Assembly (NCBI GenBank): GCA_043228905.1
Contig: JBHGNT010000007.1
Coordinates: forward strand, 15,500,001 to 15,564,000
Origin: Azolla caroliniana
Lineage: Eukaryota; Polypodiophyta
Length of the DNA stretch: 64,000 bases
Direction of reading: 5' to 3'
Below, one piece after another: positions 43,246 through 54,217 of this stretch. Under the pieces are notes generated by a model. It was not told the DNA's origin and did no database searches. It saw only the letters and a program-made list of their open reading frames with translations. The position numbers were made by a program, and so were the translations under genes. The stretch's first letter is position 1; each line of letters opens with the position of its first letter.

Positions 43246-43826
43246 TGTTAGGAATATGTCCCTCCAGTGGGAGGAACCGCCTGATTGGATGAGAGTCGAC
43301 GGTTGAGGAGTCGACTCAGAGAGAGTTGATCGAGGTTGAAGACATGACCGATTAATTGGGCCGACCCAACAATTGACGAATGAGTCGGCTGATTAGTAAT
43401 ACTACTACTACTATTATTATTGGATAATAATAATGGTCATGATTGTAAATAGCCTATTTTGTGTATTAGTATAAATACACCTAGGCCAAATAGAACACGT
43501 ATAGGTGTGTGTGTGAGAGCCTCTGTTGTGCAGCGTGAGAGAGAAGAGAAAAGAGGGTGAGGGAGCGTGAGTGAGTTAGCGGCGCCATAGCTATGATTAG
43601 AACAACATACGCCAAGAGTCCTTCAAGGCAGTTTACACTCTATCTAGAGAGTGTTGTACTCTGATCGCGTTGTTGTATATCCAATGTATAGTGAAGCTCC
43701 GTTCTCCGTGGTTTTCACCTACTTTAGGGTTTCCACGTTAAATCTGTGTACACTGTTTTCTGTGCTTTAGAGTTGTGGATTTCAACATATTCCTTTTCTA
43801 GTAGATTAACGATTCCTTTCTCAACA
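43246..43826 (+). repeat. Copia I 5' LTR
   Basis: 581 bp, TGTTAGGAATATG to TTTCTCAACA. The TATA box lies in an inverted repeat GTGTATT/AATACAC (43461-43480) with outer arms GCCTA/TAGGC. It lacks the 54-bp array and the GGCTAT left arm seen in relatives. Confidence 0.88.
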
Positions 43827-43854
43827 AAGTGGTATCAGAGCTTGAGGTGCGAGC

Positions 43855-44247
43855 ATGGAAGGAGGTGTGAGTGGCTTCCCAGAAATGATAGTTCTAAACT
43901 CTCAAAACTATGCAGACTGGAAAATAAAGATGGAGGACCTTCTCATAGTGAAAGACTTGTACAAGCTGATCGGCAGAGTAGAAATACCCACTGGGGTATT
44001 AGAGTCGGAATGGAAACTTCTTAACTGAAAGGCGGTGGTCACCATCCGACAATACGTCGATGTAAGTGTCCTTTAGCATGTGGCGAATGACACAAATGAC
44101 CACGAGATGTGGTAGAAGTTGTCAGGTCTATATGAGAGGAAGAACGCCCTCAATAAAACCTCACTGATGAGAAAGATTGTACGGCTAAGATACAGAGACG
44201 GTGAGAGCATCGTCGAACACATCCGCACAATCATGGGGTATGTAAAT
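43855..44247 (+). pseudogene. Copia I gag, piece 1
   Basis: Starts at an ATG 13 bases after the primer site and reads like D and J gag (QNYADWKIKMEDLL near residues 19-32), with TGA near 44026, TAG near 44073 and a further TAG near 44113. Copia J interrupts it in the block that corresponds to MGFVNQLAA. Confidence 0.85.
44243..44247. repeat. Copia J target-site duplication, left copy (TAAAT)
   Basis: Repeated at 49586-49590. The copia I gag frame continues with the next expected residues after it. Confidence 0.92.
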
Positions 44248-44867
44248 TGTTGGGATTACGGTCCCTTTCGGATGGGATGGTCGGATGTCCGAAGATGAAT
44301 GCCGACAAGCCCGGTTTCGGTTTCGGAACCGGATGATGAAGACCCCGGTTTCGGAACCGGATGACGAATGTACCCGGAGAGAGATCCGGATGCGGGGACA
44401 TATCTGTGAATGTGTTTGCCAAGGGCCCTTGAGGCTATAGTTGTAAATAGCCCTAAAGTCATATGTGTATAAATATGACTTAGGGCAAACAGTTTTAATG
44501 TTGCTACTCATTTTTCTGTTTTTCCACTCAAGAGGAGTGAAGAGAGAGCAGCCGTGAGAGAGATAGAGCGTGAGAGAGATAGAGCGTGAGAGAGGAAGAG
44601 GTCGACGCCTCTGTGTAATACCGCCGCCTGTGGCGAGGATAGCGAGCTCAGGGTCGTCGCCTTGCAACTCGCCATTGTATATTTCTCTGTGCATAGTTTT
44701 GGTTTGGAGTCTTGTACTCCCGTGGTTTTTCCCGTATAGGGTTTTCCACGTTAATCCCTGTGTTATCGTGTCTTTCTCTGTATTTCCCATTTTCTGCAAC
44801 AACGATTCGTGTGTTTCCTTGGTTGTGGCGGAGAGGTGAAGGTGAATCGGAGCGTCGATTCTCAACA
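44248..44867 (+). repeat. Copia J 5' LTR
   Basis: 620 bp, TGTTGGGATTACGG to GATTCTCAACA. Compared with the 3' LTR it has one extra 16-bp unit in the GA-rich leader and about three substitutions, which points to a recent insertion. The TATA inverted repeat is at 44456-44481 and the GGCTAT...ATAGCC box at 44433-44452. Confidence 0.93.
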
Positions 44868-44870
44868 AAG

Positions 44871-44882
44871 TGGTATCAGAGC
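44871..44882 (+). other. Copia J primer-binding site
   Basis: TGGTATCAGAGC three bases after the LTR. Confidence 0.92.
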
Positions 44883-44897
44883 GAGTTGCTGCAGAAA

Positions 44898-47800
44898 ATG
44901 GAAGGCGGCAGCAGCGGGCAGCCGGGGATGATGGTGCTGAATGCGCAGAATTACGCCGACTGGAAGATCAAGATGGAGGATCTTCTGATTGTTCGGGACC
45001 TGTACGAACCGATTGACAGGTCGGAAATACCGAAGGGGGTACTTGAGTCGGAATGGAGGCTTCTGAACCGGAAAGCCGTTGCAACCATTCGGCAATACGT
45101 CGACGTGAGCGTTCTACAACATGTGGCGAACGACACCAACGCATATGAGATGTGGCGGAAGCTGTCAGGCCTCTACGAGAGGAAGAATGCGTTGAACCGG
45201 ACCTCCCTGATGAGGAAGATAGTGAACCTCAAGTACCGGGACGGCGAGAGTATGGTGGAACACGTAAGCACGTTCATGGGATTCGTGAACCAGCTTGCGG
45301 CGATCAAGTTCCCGTTGGAGGATGCAATGCAAGCCATCATATTGATGTGTACATTGCCGGAAAGCTGGGAGAACTTGGTGGTGACTCTCAGCACCTCCTG
45401 CACCGAAGATAACTTGTCTTTACAAACGGTAAAGACAAGCATTTTGAACGAAGAAGCGCGTCGGAGAGATAAAGAACCGGCCTCCGATCCGAAGATGCTG
45501 CTTGCCGAATCGGATCGGGGAAGACAACGGAACCGGAGTCCGCAAAGACGGGAGAAGTCGGGGACCCGGTCGCAGTCAAGAGGAAGGCCCACATGCTTCC
45601 ACTGTGGGAAGCCGGGGCACTTCTGAAAGAATTGTCGGCATTACCGAAAAGACAGCGGAGCCGACGACACCGATTCGAAGAAGTTTTCGGATCGGAACGG
45701 TGCTTACCGGGGAGCCACGGACCGGAATGGTTCGGATCGGCGAGGGCAGGACCGGAAAGGAATGACGGCGCTCGCGGCAAGTGAGGAAGAAATCATGCTC
45801 ATCACCGAAGAAGGTGAACTAAACATTGCCGGCGATGAGACGACCTGGGTGGTCGATTCCGGAGCATCGTTCCACCTGACCCCGGAGAGAAGATACTTCT
45901 CATCTTACACAGCCGGTGAGCATGGCTGTGTTCGGATGGGAAATGAAGGTACGTGCCGGATTGCCGGCATAGGAGACGTGTGGTTGACAACCCCGACCGG
46001 ATGCAAAATGCTACTGAAGGATGTCCGACACGTTCCGGAGGTTCGATTGAACCTGATTTCGGCCGGGAGGCTAGACGATGAAGGCTACACGGGTAGCATC
46101 CGGAACGGTGTCATGAAGTTCAGCAAAGGGAGCCTGATAGTGGCTCGGGCCCGGAAAGTCAACACACTGTACCTTATGAATGCCCGGTTGTGTCCGGAAG
46201 AGTTGAACGTGGCAGCCGACACTGCCGGTGAGCTGTGGCACAAGAGACTGTGCCACATGAGTGAGAAGGGGATGAAGAGGCTTGCAGAAGACAACCTTAT
46301 TCCAGTAAAGCATGTGCACCTGGAGAAGTGCACCGATTGCCTGGCCGGTAAGCAGAACCAAACCTCCTTCCACTCAAGGCCACCGACGAGACGTAGCGCA
46401 CAATTGGAGTTGGTGCACACTGATGTGTGTCAGGTAGAAACGAAGTCACATGGCGGAGCCCAGTACTTCGTAACATTCATAGATGACCACAGCCGGAAGC
46501 TGTGGACGGCACCGCTGAAGACAAAGGACCAAGTATTGTCCGTCTTCAAAGAACTCCACGCAAGAGTGGAAAGGGAATCCGGCAAGAAGCTGAAAGCGAT
46601 ACGAGCGGATAACGGAGGGGAATACCGGGGGCAGTTCGCAGAGTACTGTCGCTCGAAGGGAATCCGGCTCGAGTTTACTATGCCGAAGACGCCGGAACTG
46701 AACGGGCTGGCCGAGAGGATGAACCGGACCATAATGGAGAGGGTCCGGAGTATGCTGGCGCATGCGGAATTACCCAAGGGGTTTTGGGCTGAGGCGATGT
46801 CGACGGCGACATATGTGATAAACAGATCACCCTCAGTACCTTTGGACGGAGACACGCCGCAGAGAGTGTGGACCGGTAGGGAAGTATCCTACCGGCATCT
46901 GAAGGTGTTCGGGTGTCTCGCATATGTGCATGTGGCAAAGGACCGGAGAGGAAAGCTAGATCCAAAGACCCGGCCATGCATATTCCTCGGTTACGGCGAT
47001 GACGAGTTCGGCTACCGAGTATGGGACCCGGTCGACAAGAAGATATTCCGGAGTCGTGATATCATCTTCATGGAGAACAATACACTCGCCGACTGGGAGT
47101 CGGAGAAGAAGATGAAGAGCTCCAAGTCGACCGGTGAGGATCAACTCTACGAAGAGCAGTCCCGACCGGCAAGGGACCGGTTAACACTCGAAGATCCGGC
47201 CGAAGACGGTGAAGAAACAGAACCGGCCGAAGAAGATGAAAATGATACCGGAACCGGCCCCGATCCCGAAATGGATTCGGATGAAGAAGAATCGGAAGAA
47301 CCGGTTACCGAAGCTCCGGAACGGAGATATCCTCTGAGAGAGAGAAGGGCCCCCCGGAGATTTCCGGAACCAGAGCACGTGCTTCTAACCGACGAGGGGG
47401 AGCCGGAGAGCTTTGAAGAAGCGAAGCATGACACCCAGAGCCGCAGGTGGTTGAGTGCCATGCAGGACGAGATGGATTCCCTGCATGAGAACCACACATA
47501 TGAACTTGTGGAGTTGCCGAAAGGAAAACGGGCACTCCGTAACAAGTGGGTGTTCAAGCTGAAACCGGGAGATGCCGGAAACCCCCCGAGATACAAAGCC
47601 AGGATCGTGGTGAAGGGGTTCCAGCAGAAGAAGGGCGTCGACTTCGACGAGATATTTGCCCCGGTAGTGAAGATGACCTCCATCCGGACGGTGCTGAGCA
47701 TAGCGGCAAGCATGGACCTCGAGGTAGAACAGATGGACGTGAAGACGGCATTCCTTCACGGTGACCTCGAAGAAGAGATATACATGCAGCAACCGGAAGG

Positions 47801-48971
47801 ATTCGAGAAGAAAGAGAAGGAGCACTTGGTATGCCGGTTGAAGAAGAGCCTTTATGGTTTGAAGCAGGCTCCCCGGCAGTGGTACCGAAAGTTTGACTCC
47901 TTCATGACCGATGAAGGGTACCACAAAACGCAGTCCGACCACTGCGTGTTTGTGAAGAAGTTCGACGGAGGAGACTCTCTAATACTCCTCCTGTACGTGG
48001 ACGACATGTTGATCGTCGGACGGGACCAGGTCAAGATACGAATGCTGAAGAAGGCTCTTCACCGAACGTTCTCAATGAAGGACCTGGGTCCGGCGAGGCA
48101 AATACTAGGGATGCACATCATCCGGGACCGGAAGAAGAAGCAGTTGTGGCTGTCACAGGAGAAGTACGTGACAAAGGTGCTTCAACGGTTCAACATGTCG
48201 GAAGCAAGACCGGTCGGGTCAACACTCCCGACAAACTGCAAGCTGTCCAGCAAGCAAAGCCCCAAGACAAAGGCTGAGAAGGAGGACATGATGAAAGTAC
48301 CATATGCCTCTGCCGTCGGGAGCTTGATGTACGCAATGGTGTGTACCCGACCGGACATAGGATATGCAGTCAGAGTGGTGAGTCGGTACATGAGCAATTC
48401 CGGCAAAGAGCATTGGAACGCGGCCAAGTGGATACTCCGATACCTGAAGGGCACAGCAAACGTGTGCCTCCGATTCGGGTCCGGTAAACCCGAACTCGAC
48501 GGCTTCACCGATTCGGATATGTCGGCTGATGCAGATACCAGCCGGTCCACATCAGGGTATGTGATGACGTATGCAGGGGGAGCTGTTTCCTGGCAGTCGA
48601 GGCTGCAGAAGACGGTTGCGTTGTCAACCACGGAGGCGGAGTACATGGCAGCTGTTGAAGCCGGCAAGGAAATAATATGGATGAAGGACTTCATTAGAGA
48701 GCTCGGTATCCGGCAGGAGGAGTACCGACTCTACTGCGACAGTCAGAGTGCTATCCACCTTGCGAAGAACGCGGCCTATCACTCCCGGACGAAGCACATC
48801 CAGCGAAGATATCACTGGATCCGGGAAAGGATAGAAGACAAGGAGTTCGTGCTGACGAAGATCCACACGGACGAGAACGGGTCGGATATGCTGACCAAGG
48901 TGCTCACACCCGACAAGCTGGAAGCATGCCGGAAGAGGATCGGATTGGAGAGACATCCCATGCCGAAGTGA
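44898..48971 (+). CDS. Copia J gag-pol, one internal stop
   Basis: The frame from the ATG at 44898 to the TGA at 48969 has the same length as copia D (1357 residues). It is broken only by a TGA at 45624-45626, which falls in the zinc knuckle CFHCGKPGHF-stop-KNC where D has CGG. The downstream part (45627-48971) is open in the same frame. It carries the protease WVVDSGAS near 45849, the integrase with HTDVC, ADNGGEY and NGLAERMNR, the RT with YVDDML near 47993 and a complete RNase H. All catalytic residues checked are intact. As annotated it would make a truncated Gag, unless the stop is suppressed. It may still be mobilised by the protein of copia D. Confidence 0.92.
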
Positions 48972-48981
48972 AGGGGGAGTT

Positions 48982-49585
48982 TGTTGGGATTACGGTCCCT
49001 TTCGGATGGGATGGTCGGATGTCCGAAGATGAATGCCGACAAGCCCGGTTTCGGTTTCGGAACCGGATGATGAAGACCCCAGTTTCGGAACCGGATGACG
49101 AATGTACCCGGAGAGAGATCCGGATGCGGGGACATATCTGTGAATGTGTTTGCCAAGGGCCCTTGAGGCTATAGTTGTAAATAGCCCTAAAGTCATATGT
49201 GTATAAATATGACTTAGGGCAAACAGTTTTAATGTTGCTACTCATTTTTCTGTTTTTCCACTCAAGAGGAGTGAAGAGAGAGCAGCCGTGAGAGAGATAG
49301 AGCGTGAGAGAGGAAGAGGTCGACGCCTCTGTGTAATACCGCCGCCTGTGGCGAGGATAGCGAGCTCAGGGTCGTCGCCTTGCAGCTCGCCATTGTATAT
49401 TTCTCTGTGCATAGTTTTGGTTTGGAGTCTTGTACTCCCGTGGTTTTTCCCGTATAGGGTTTTCCACGTTAATCCCTGTGTTATCGTGTCTTTCTCTGTA
49501 TTTCCCATTTTCTGCAACAACGATTCGTGTGTTTCCTTGGTTGTGGCCGAGAGGTGAAGGTGAATCGGAGCGTCGATTCTCAACA
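48982..49585 (+). repeat. Copia J 3' LTR
   Basis: 604 bp, nearly identical to 44248-44867 apart from the 16-bp unit. Confidence 0.93.
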
Positions 49586-51091
49586 TAAATCAACTTGCTG
49601 CAACCAAGTTTCCTCTTGATGATGCTATGCAGGCCATCCCGTTGATGTGCACACTGTCGAATAGCTGAGAGAACCTGGTGGTTACTCTCAACACCTCCTG
49701 TCAAGAAGAGAACTTGTCTTTACAAGCAGTGAAGACAAGCATCCTGAATGAGGAAGTGAGAAAGAAGGACAAGGGTGTCCTAGTTTAGTCAGAGTCAAAT
49801 TTGACTCAACACATCGGTAGAGGAATGAATCGGCAAAGAAGCCCACCAAGGAGAGAAAAGTCTCAAGCAAGGTTGAAGTCTAGAGGAAAGCTCGTGTGCT
49901 TTTATTGTGGAAATCCTGGACATTTCCAGAAGGATTGGTGACACCTTAAAAGGGAAAAGAGTGTCGGTAATAATGTCGAACCTAGGTAGATTCCTGAAGA
50001 AAAGTACACTTTAGCCATTGCTACGAGCAATGAAGAACTTTTGTTCATTTGTGAACAGACAAGTGCAAATCTTGCAAGCGAAGAATGCACTTGGGTGATC
50101 GACTCTGGTGCATCCTTCCACATAACTCCGTGGAGAGAGTATTTCTCGACTTACATAGCCGGTGATCATGGTTATGTAAAGATAGGTGACAGTGGGGAGT
50201 GCAAGATAGCAGGGATCGGAAGTGTCTGCCTGACAATGATGTTAGTGTGTCAATAGACTCTGAAGGATGTTTGACACGTCCTCGATATTAGATTAAATCT
50301 GATATGAACTGGAAGATTGGACGACGAAGGCTACAAGGTAGTTTTCGGAATGACAGGTGGAAGTTCTACTGAGGAAATCTTATAGTGGCCCGAGCACAAA
50401 AGGAAGGCACATTATATATGATGCAAGCCCAACTGAGCAAGTCGGAAGTGACTATGGCAACGGGCTTGGCAGGACAGATATGGCATAAGAGGCTAGGCCA
50501 CATGAGTGAGAAGGGACTGCATCTGTTGGCCGACCAGAAGCTTCTACCAGAAGTAAAGGGAGTGCACCTGGAGAAGTGTGTTGACTGCTGAGTCAAAAAG
50601 CCGAACAGAGCAGCATTCCACACACGACTACCAAGAAGAAGAGAAGTTACACTGGAATTGGTACACACGGATGTGTGTTCTGTAGATGCTCCGTCGCATC
50701 GAGCCGAACAATACTTTTTGAGTTTTATCGGCGACTACAGTCGGAAGTTGTGGGCTTTCGTACTGAAGCCCAAAGATCCAATACTATCATTTATCAAGGA
50801 GTTCCAGGCAAGAGCTGAACAGGAGTCAGGTCGGAAGTTGAAGGCTATTTGAATTGACAATGATGGCAAATATAAATGGCAGTTCGAGGAATATTGCAAG
50901 GCCCAAGGTATTCGAATCGAATACACAGTACCGAAGACCCCTGAGTTGAATGGGCTTTGCAGAGAGGATGAACTAGAAAATCATAGAGAGAGTAAGGAGC
51001 ATGTTGTTGCATGCTAAACTGCTAAAAATATATTGGGCTGAGGCAATGTACATGGCTATTTATCTTATCAACAAGTCCCCCTTAGTACCGT
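49586..51091 (+). pseudogene. Copia I gag to integrase, piece 2
   Basis: Gag resumes with NQLAATKFPLDDAMQAI. A zinc knuckle CFYCGNPGHFQKD lies near 49897-49935, with the last Cys replaced by a Trp-stop pair. The protease WVIDSGAS is near 50094. The GAG-pre-integrase block IWHKRLGHMSEKG is near 50479. The integrase starts with HTDVC near 50662 and has a NGLCRED frameshift near 50957. Stops occur near 50256, 50589 and 50850. The sequence breaks at 51092, in the integrase block corresponding to INRSPSVPL. Confidence 0.85.
51088..51091. repeat. Target-site duplication of solo LTR K (CCGT)
   Basis: Repeated at 59433-59436. If the LTR ended in GAC instead of GACA, the duplication could be read as 5 bp (ACCGT). 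Joining across it continues the copia I integrase in frame. Confidence 0.75.
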
Positions 51092-51250
51092 TGTCGTGAA
51101 GATTTTCGGCAATAGTGTGAAAATCCCATAAAACATACAAAATCGAGTATGAATCACATAATACAATAATTGTGAAGATAACATTTTAAATAAATTTTAA
51201 ATGTAAGTACAAAATGATGGAGGTTTCGAATGCACTTTATTACACGAGAA

Positions 51251-51254
51251 ACGG
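51251..51254. repeat. Gypsy H target-site duplication, left copy (ACGG)
   Basis: Repeated at 58557-58560. It can be read as AACGG if the last A of the LTR is shared, so the length of 4 or 5 bp is ambiguous. Confidence 0.75.
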
Positions 51255-52045
51255 TGTCGTGAAGAAAACCGTCCATAGGCGGAATCGGCGCACCAAGGCG
51301 TGGGAACCGGTTCTTCGCGCGCGCACGCTCCAAGTTGTACATAGAAGCGAATTAGGAGGATAATCGGCAGGAACGGGCCCTAACTCAAGTGGAGACAAAG
51401 ACCGCGCGAACAGTCTTTTCGGTCGCGCGCGCGAACTGTACGAGTCGGCGGCGTAACTACGCGGATGCGTGAAAAACGGAGCGGATCCCTGTCCAAAGGG
51501 GACAGGGAATAAAGCTGACATGACGGCCTGCTCGTCGGCCTATATAAGGAGCAGGAAAGAGCTGTTGCAGAGATCTCAGGCGGAGAGGACGAAGTGCTGC
51601 CGGACCGTTTCTGGACGCTTCTCTCTCTCTCTCTGTGTTTCCTTCCTTCTCGAGCTCCATAGCTTCTGTGCAGGGTTCCGAGGAGGCTCGCGCTGTTTCG
51701 AGGAACGCCCGAGTGCTTCCGGCAGCACCTCCGACCTGCTACCCCGTTTGAGCGTCGAAGCGAACAGGCATCGGCATCTGTTCGCCGGCCTGTTCGGTTG
51801 TAACAACCTGTGCCCCATCGAGGGTTGTAGTCGTGTTAGCCATTTTTGTTAATACACATATTTAGTCATTCGCACCTGTCTGTGTCGGTGTCTGTTCGCG
51901 TTCTCCGTGCTGAAGGGCCGTGTCCCTGCGTATCCCCGGTCCTGCGTAGCCGGTTCTCTCTCTTTCTCCTCCCTTGCTTGCTCTTTGGTTCGAGACCCCC
52001 GCGGTCCCGCCTCATTTTCACACGCACTTGCGTAATATCTCGACA
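51255..52045 (+). repeat. Gypsy H 5' LTR
   Basis: 791 bp, TGTCGTGAAGAAAACC to ATATCTCGACA. A TATA box TATATAAG is at 51541. An 8-bp inverted repeat CCCTGTCC / GGACAGGG lies about 50 bp upstream of it. A CT tract near 51619-51634 is in the presumed leader. Confidence 0.93.
51541..51548 (+). promoter_or_regulatory. TATA box of gypsy H 5' LTR
   Basis: TATATAAG in a GC-rich context, about 285 bp into the LTR, with the same element in the 3' LTR at 58054. Confidence 0.55.
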
Positions 52046-52050
52046 TTATT

Positions 52051-52066
52051 TGGTGAACCCGACGTG
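52051..52066 (+). other. Gypsy H primer-binding site
   Basis: TGGTGAACCCGACGTG five bases after the LTR end. The TGG start fits the CCA end of a tRNA. It is not the initiator-Met type used by the other elements here. I cannot name the tRNA with confidence. Confidence 0.6.
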
Positions 52067-52090
52067 AAAGAGGCGGCAGAAGAGCAGAAG

Positions 52091-53170
52091 ATGAGGGGGT
52101 CGGATCTCGCGGAGGCCATGGCTTCGGCCGTGGATCGGATTGTAAACGCGCGCGAGATCACCGGTGCCCTCGACAGAGCTATTGAGGCGGTCGTCGGCAC
52201 GATCGGCCGGTTCGATGGGAAGGATGCCACGAAGTATTTGGCGTCCTACGGTGCAGAGATGCTGATGCGGGACATTCCGGAAGAAAGGCGTCTTGCCGGA
52301 TTTCCCCGAGTGGCGATGCCGAGCATCCATGCGGAGGTGCTCGAGGTGCGGACGGAGAGCCGTACCTGGGAGGAGTTCGAAGGTCAGCTCCTAGAGAAAT
52401 ACGGGCTGGACGACGCGCTCCGGCTTTCGAAGCGAAGGTTCATGGAATGGGTGGAGTCCCCGGGGAAGGGAAGAAACGCGTCGGCGCTCCTCCGGGAGTT
52501 CGAGGAAAACTTTGCGCGCCTTTCGGCGCTCGACCGAACCATCCTGGACACGAGCCGGGTCTTGCTGTTTGTCAAGTCGGTCGACGAGCGGGATCGGGAG
52601 CAAGTGGGCCTCTTGCTGGAAACCGAAGACGGGCTCACTACCGACTGGGCGGCTGTCAGGAAGGTCTGTGGCCGTTTCGACAAACGGCGAGAATGGGCGG
52701 ATAACGGGGCGACCGGGTCGGGCTCGGTCGCAGCAAGGAAGCTCGAACCAGCGCCACAGGTGCGCAAGGAAGAGACCCGGGGGCGGTTGGAAACCGGTTC
52801 GGCTTCGACCGGCGTAGTCAGAGGCTCAACCGGAGGAGCGGCGCTGGAGGAATTGACGAAGGCGATAAAGGACCTCCAAATCGCGCAGGCCCGAAGGGAA
52901 GGAGGCGAACCGGCTCGTGACCGACGGCCGGCGGCAGGAAACAGGTGCATGTGGTGCGATGAAGTCGGCCACATTCGGAAGGACTGCGGCGACTTCGCGG
53001 AGGCGCTGAGGAACAGGGTGGTGTACCTGTGGGAAGGACGGGTGCATGCCAGCGACACCCGAAGGGCCCTGAGCCGAAACAACGAAAAGGGTGGTATGAA
53101 AGGGTTGATGGAAGAGGCGGCGGCCCGACACGCGGAAACCGTCCACTACTCGGCGTCGGCCGGCATTTGA
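52091..53170 (+). CDS. Gypsy H Gag (359 aa)
   Basis: The ATG at 52091 lies 24 bases after the primer site. Residues 1-210 form a helical capsid-like region with the Trp/Glu/Phe pattern WEEFEGQLLEKYG near 105-117, typical of retrotransposon gag. The C-terminal zinc knuckle is CMWCDEVGHIRKDC (about residues 290-303). The frame ends at TGA 53168-53170. The next frame lies in the same register, so protease could follow by stop read-through or a mutated sense codon. The residue composition is rich in Arg, Glu and Ala, in line with the GC-rich codons. Confidence 0.88.
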   Translation: MRGSDLAEAMASAVDRIVNAREITGALDRAIEAVVGTIGRFDGKDATKYLASYGAEMLMRDIPEERRLAGFPRVAMPSIHAEVLEVRTESRTWEEFEGQLLEKYGLDDALRLSKRRFMEWVESPGKGRNASALLREFEENFARLSALDRTILDTSRVLLFVKSVDERDREQVGLLLETEDGLTTDWAAVRKVCGRFDKRREWADNGATGSGSVAARKLEPAPQVRKEETRGRLETGSASTGVVRGSTGGAALEELTKAIKDLQIAQARREGGEPARDRRPAAGNRCMWCDEVGHIRKDCGDFAEALRNRVVYLWEGRVHASDTRRALSRNNEKGGMKGLMEEAAARHAETVHYSASAGI

Positions 53171-54217
53171 GTCGGGGGCGGCGAGGCCCGAAGGGAAAGC
53201 AATGCCGGATTCTGGCCGACGATGCTGGAAGGCCTTGCCGGTGCAAGGCTTAAAGGGGAGGAATCGGACCGTGCGGAGAAACGGGTACGGGAGATGACCG
53301 GGTGGAGCGACCCGGTCGAGGAAAGGACGGGCTTCGTGGAAGCCGCTTGCCAGAACTACGAGGCTCTGGTAGAAGAGAAGCGGGTGGGGAGACCCGGGAC
53401 GACCGGGCCCTCACAACGATACGAGACCCGGTCCGGGCCACGACGGGACGAAGCCGGCGGGGCCGGTACGCAAGATAAACCCCAGAAGGGCGGGTACCGT
53501 CTGGGGACGGAGATAGAAAGGACCACGGACTTACGAAAGGTCCTGGAGGAACGGATCCTCGACAGCAAGGTGGAGCTGTCGTTACGAGAGGTGCTGGGAA
53601 TCGCCAAGAAGGAGTTCCACGACTCCATCGTGGACTTGGTGAAACGGAAGAGGCTGTCGACGGAAACAGAACCGGAAAGACCGGTGGAAGTGCGGACGAC
53701 GCACCTAGACGACGTGGCGCTCGGAGACGAGTGGGCGGAAAGCCACTATTCGAGACCACACTGGGCCCGAGCGACCACGGAAACCCCGGTGAAGATCGGC
53801 GATGTCCAGGAACAGGTGATAGCTTTGGTGGACCACGGATCGGAGATCAATTTGATGTCCATGGACTTCTATAAGAAGGGCAAATGGCCGATCAACACCA
53901 AGCACGGGTGGAAAATAAGGGCAGCAACGCGCGCCACCGAGGAACTGCACGGGGCCTGTCCGAATGTGCGAGTCAAGATCGGCGACGTCGAGATTGACCA
54001 GCACTTCTTCGTGCAGGAGACGTCTTCGCATCCGGTCATTCTGGGAGAGCCGTACATCACGGCGGCGCGAATGGAGACCAAGGTGCTGGACAACGGTTCG
54101 GCCTACACGAGGGTCAAAAGCCAAGACGGGCGCCATTCGGTCCAGTTTCTGACGGTACGGCCGAACCACGAACGTAACCGCGATTCCCTCGGTTCCGAAA
54201 CCCGAGAGGATTTTTAG
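53171..54217 (+). CDS. Gypsy H protease region
   Basis: The frame continues in the Gag register from 53171, and the first ATG is at 53222. A Glu/Arg-rich linker precedes an aspartic protease domain (about residues 195-310 from the ATG) with ALVDHGSEINLMS near residue 202 and VILGEPYI near residue 270. The usual Asp-Ser/Thr-Gly is Asp-His-Gly here. The frame stops at TAG 54215-54217, right after a run of five T. The pol frame overlaps by about 40 bases in the -1 register. Confidence 0.82.
   Translation, partial: VGGGEARRESNAGFWPTMLEGLAGARLKGEESDRAEKRVREMTGWSDPVEERTGFVEAACQNYEALVEEKRVGRPGTTGPSQRYETRSGPRRDEAGGAGTQDKPQKGGYRLGTEIERTTDLRKVLEERILDSKVELSLREVLGIAKKEFHDSIVDLVKRKRLSTETEPERPVEVRTTHLDDVALGDEWAESHYSRPHWARATTETPVKIGDVQEQVIALVDHGSEINLMSMDFYKKGKWPINTKHGWKIRAATRATEELHGACPNVRVKIGDVEIDQHFFVQETSSHPVILGEPYITAARMETKVLDNGSAYTRVKSQDGRHSVQFLTVRPNHERNRDSLGSETREDF

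Larger units (their letters stand above)
44248..49585 (+). mobile_element. Ty1/copia element J, full length
   Basis: 5.34 kb with LTRs 44248-44867 and 48982-49585, an initiator-Met primer site, gag-pol with one nonsense codon, a polypurine tract AAGGGGGAGTT (48971-48981) and a TAAAT duplication. It inserted in the gag of copia I. It is the sister of copia D. Confidence 0.95.

Noticed and set aside
53250-53759. Long minus-strand frames across gypsy H
   Set aside because: Antisense of GC-rich coding sequence; Pro/Arg/Ser-rich without a domain.
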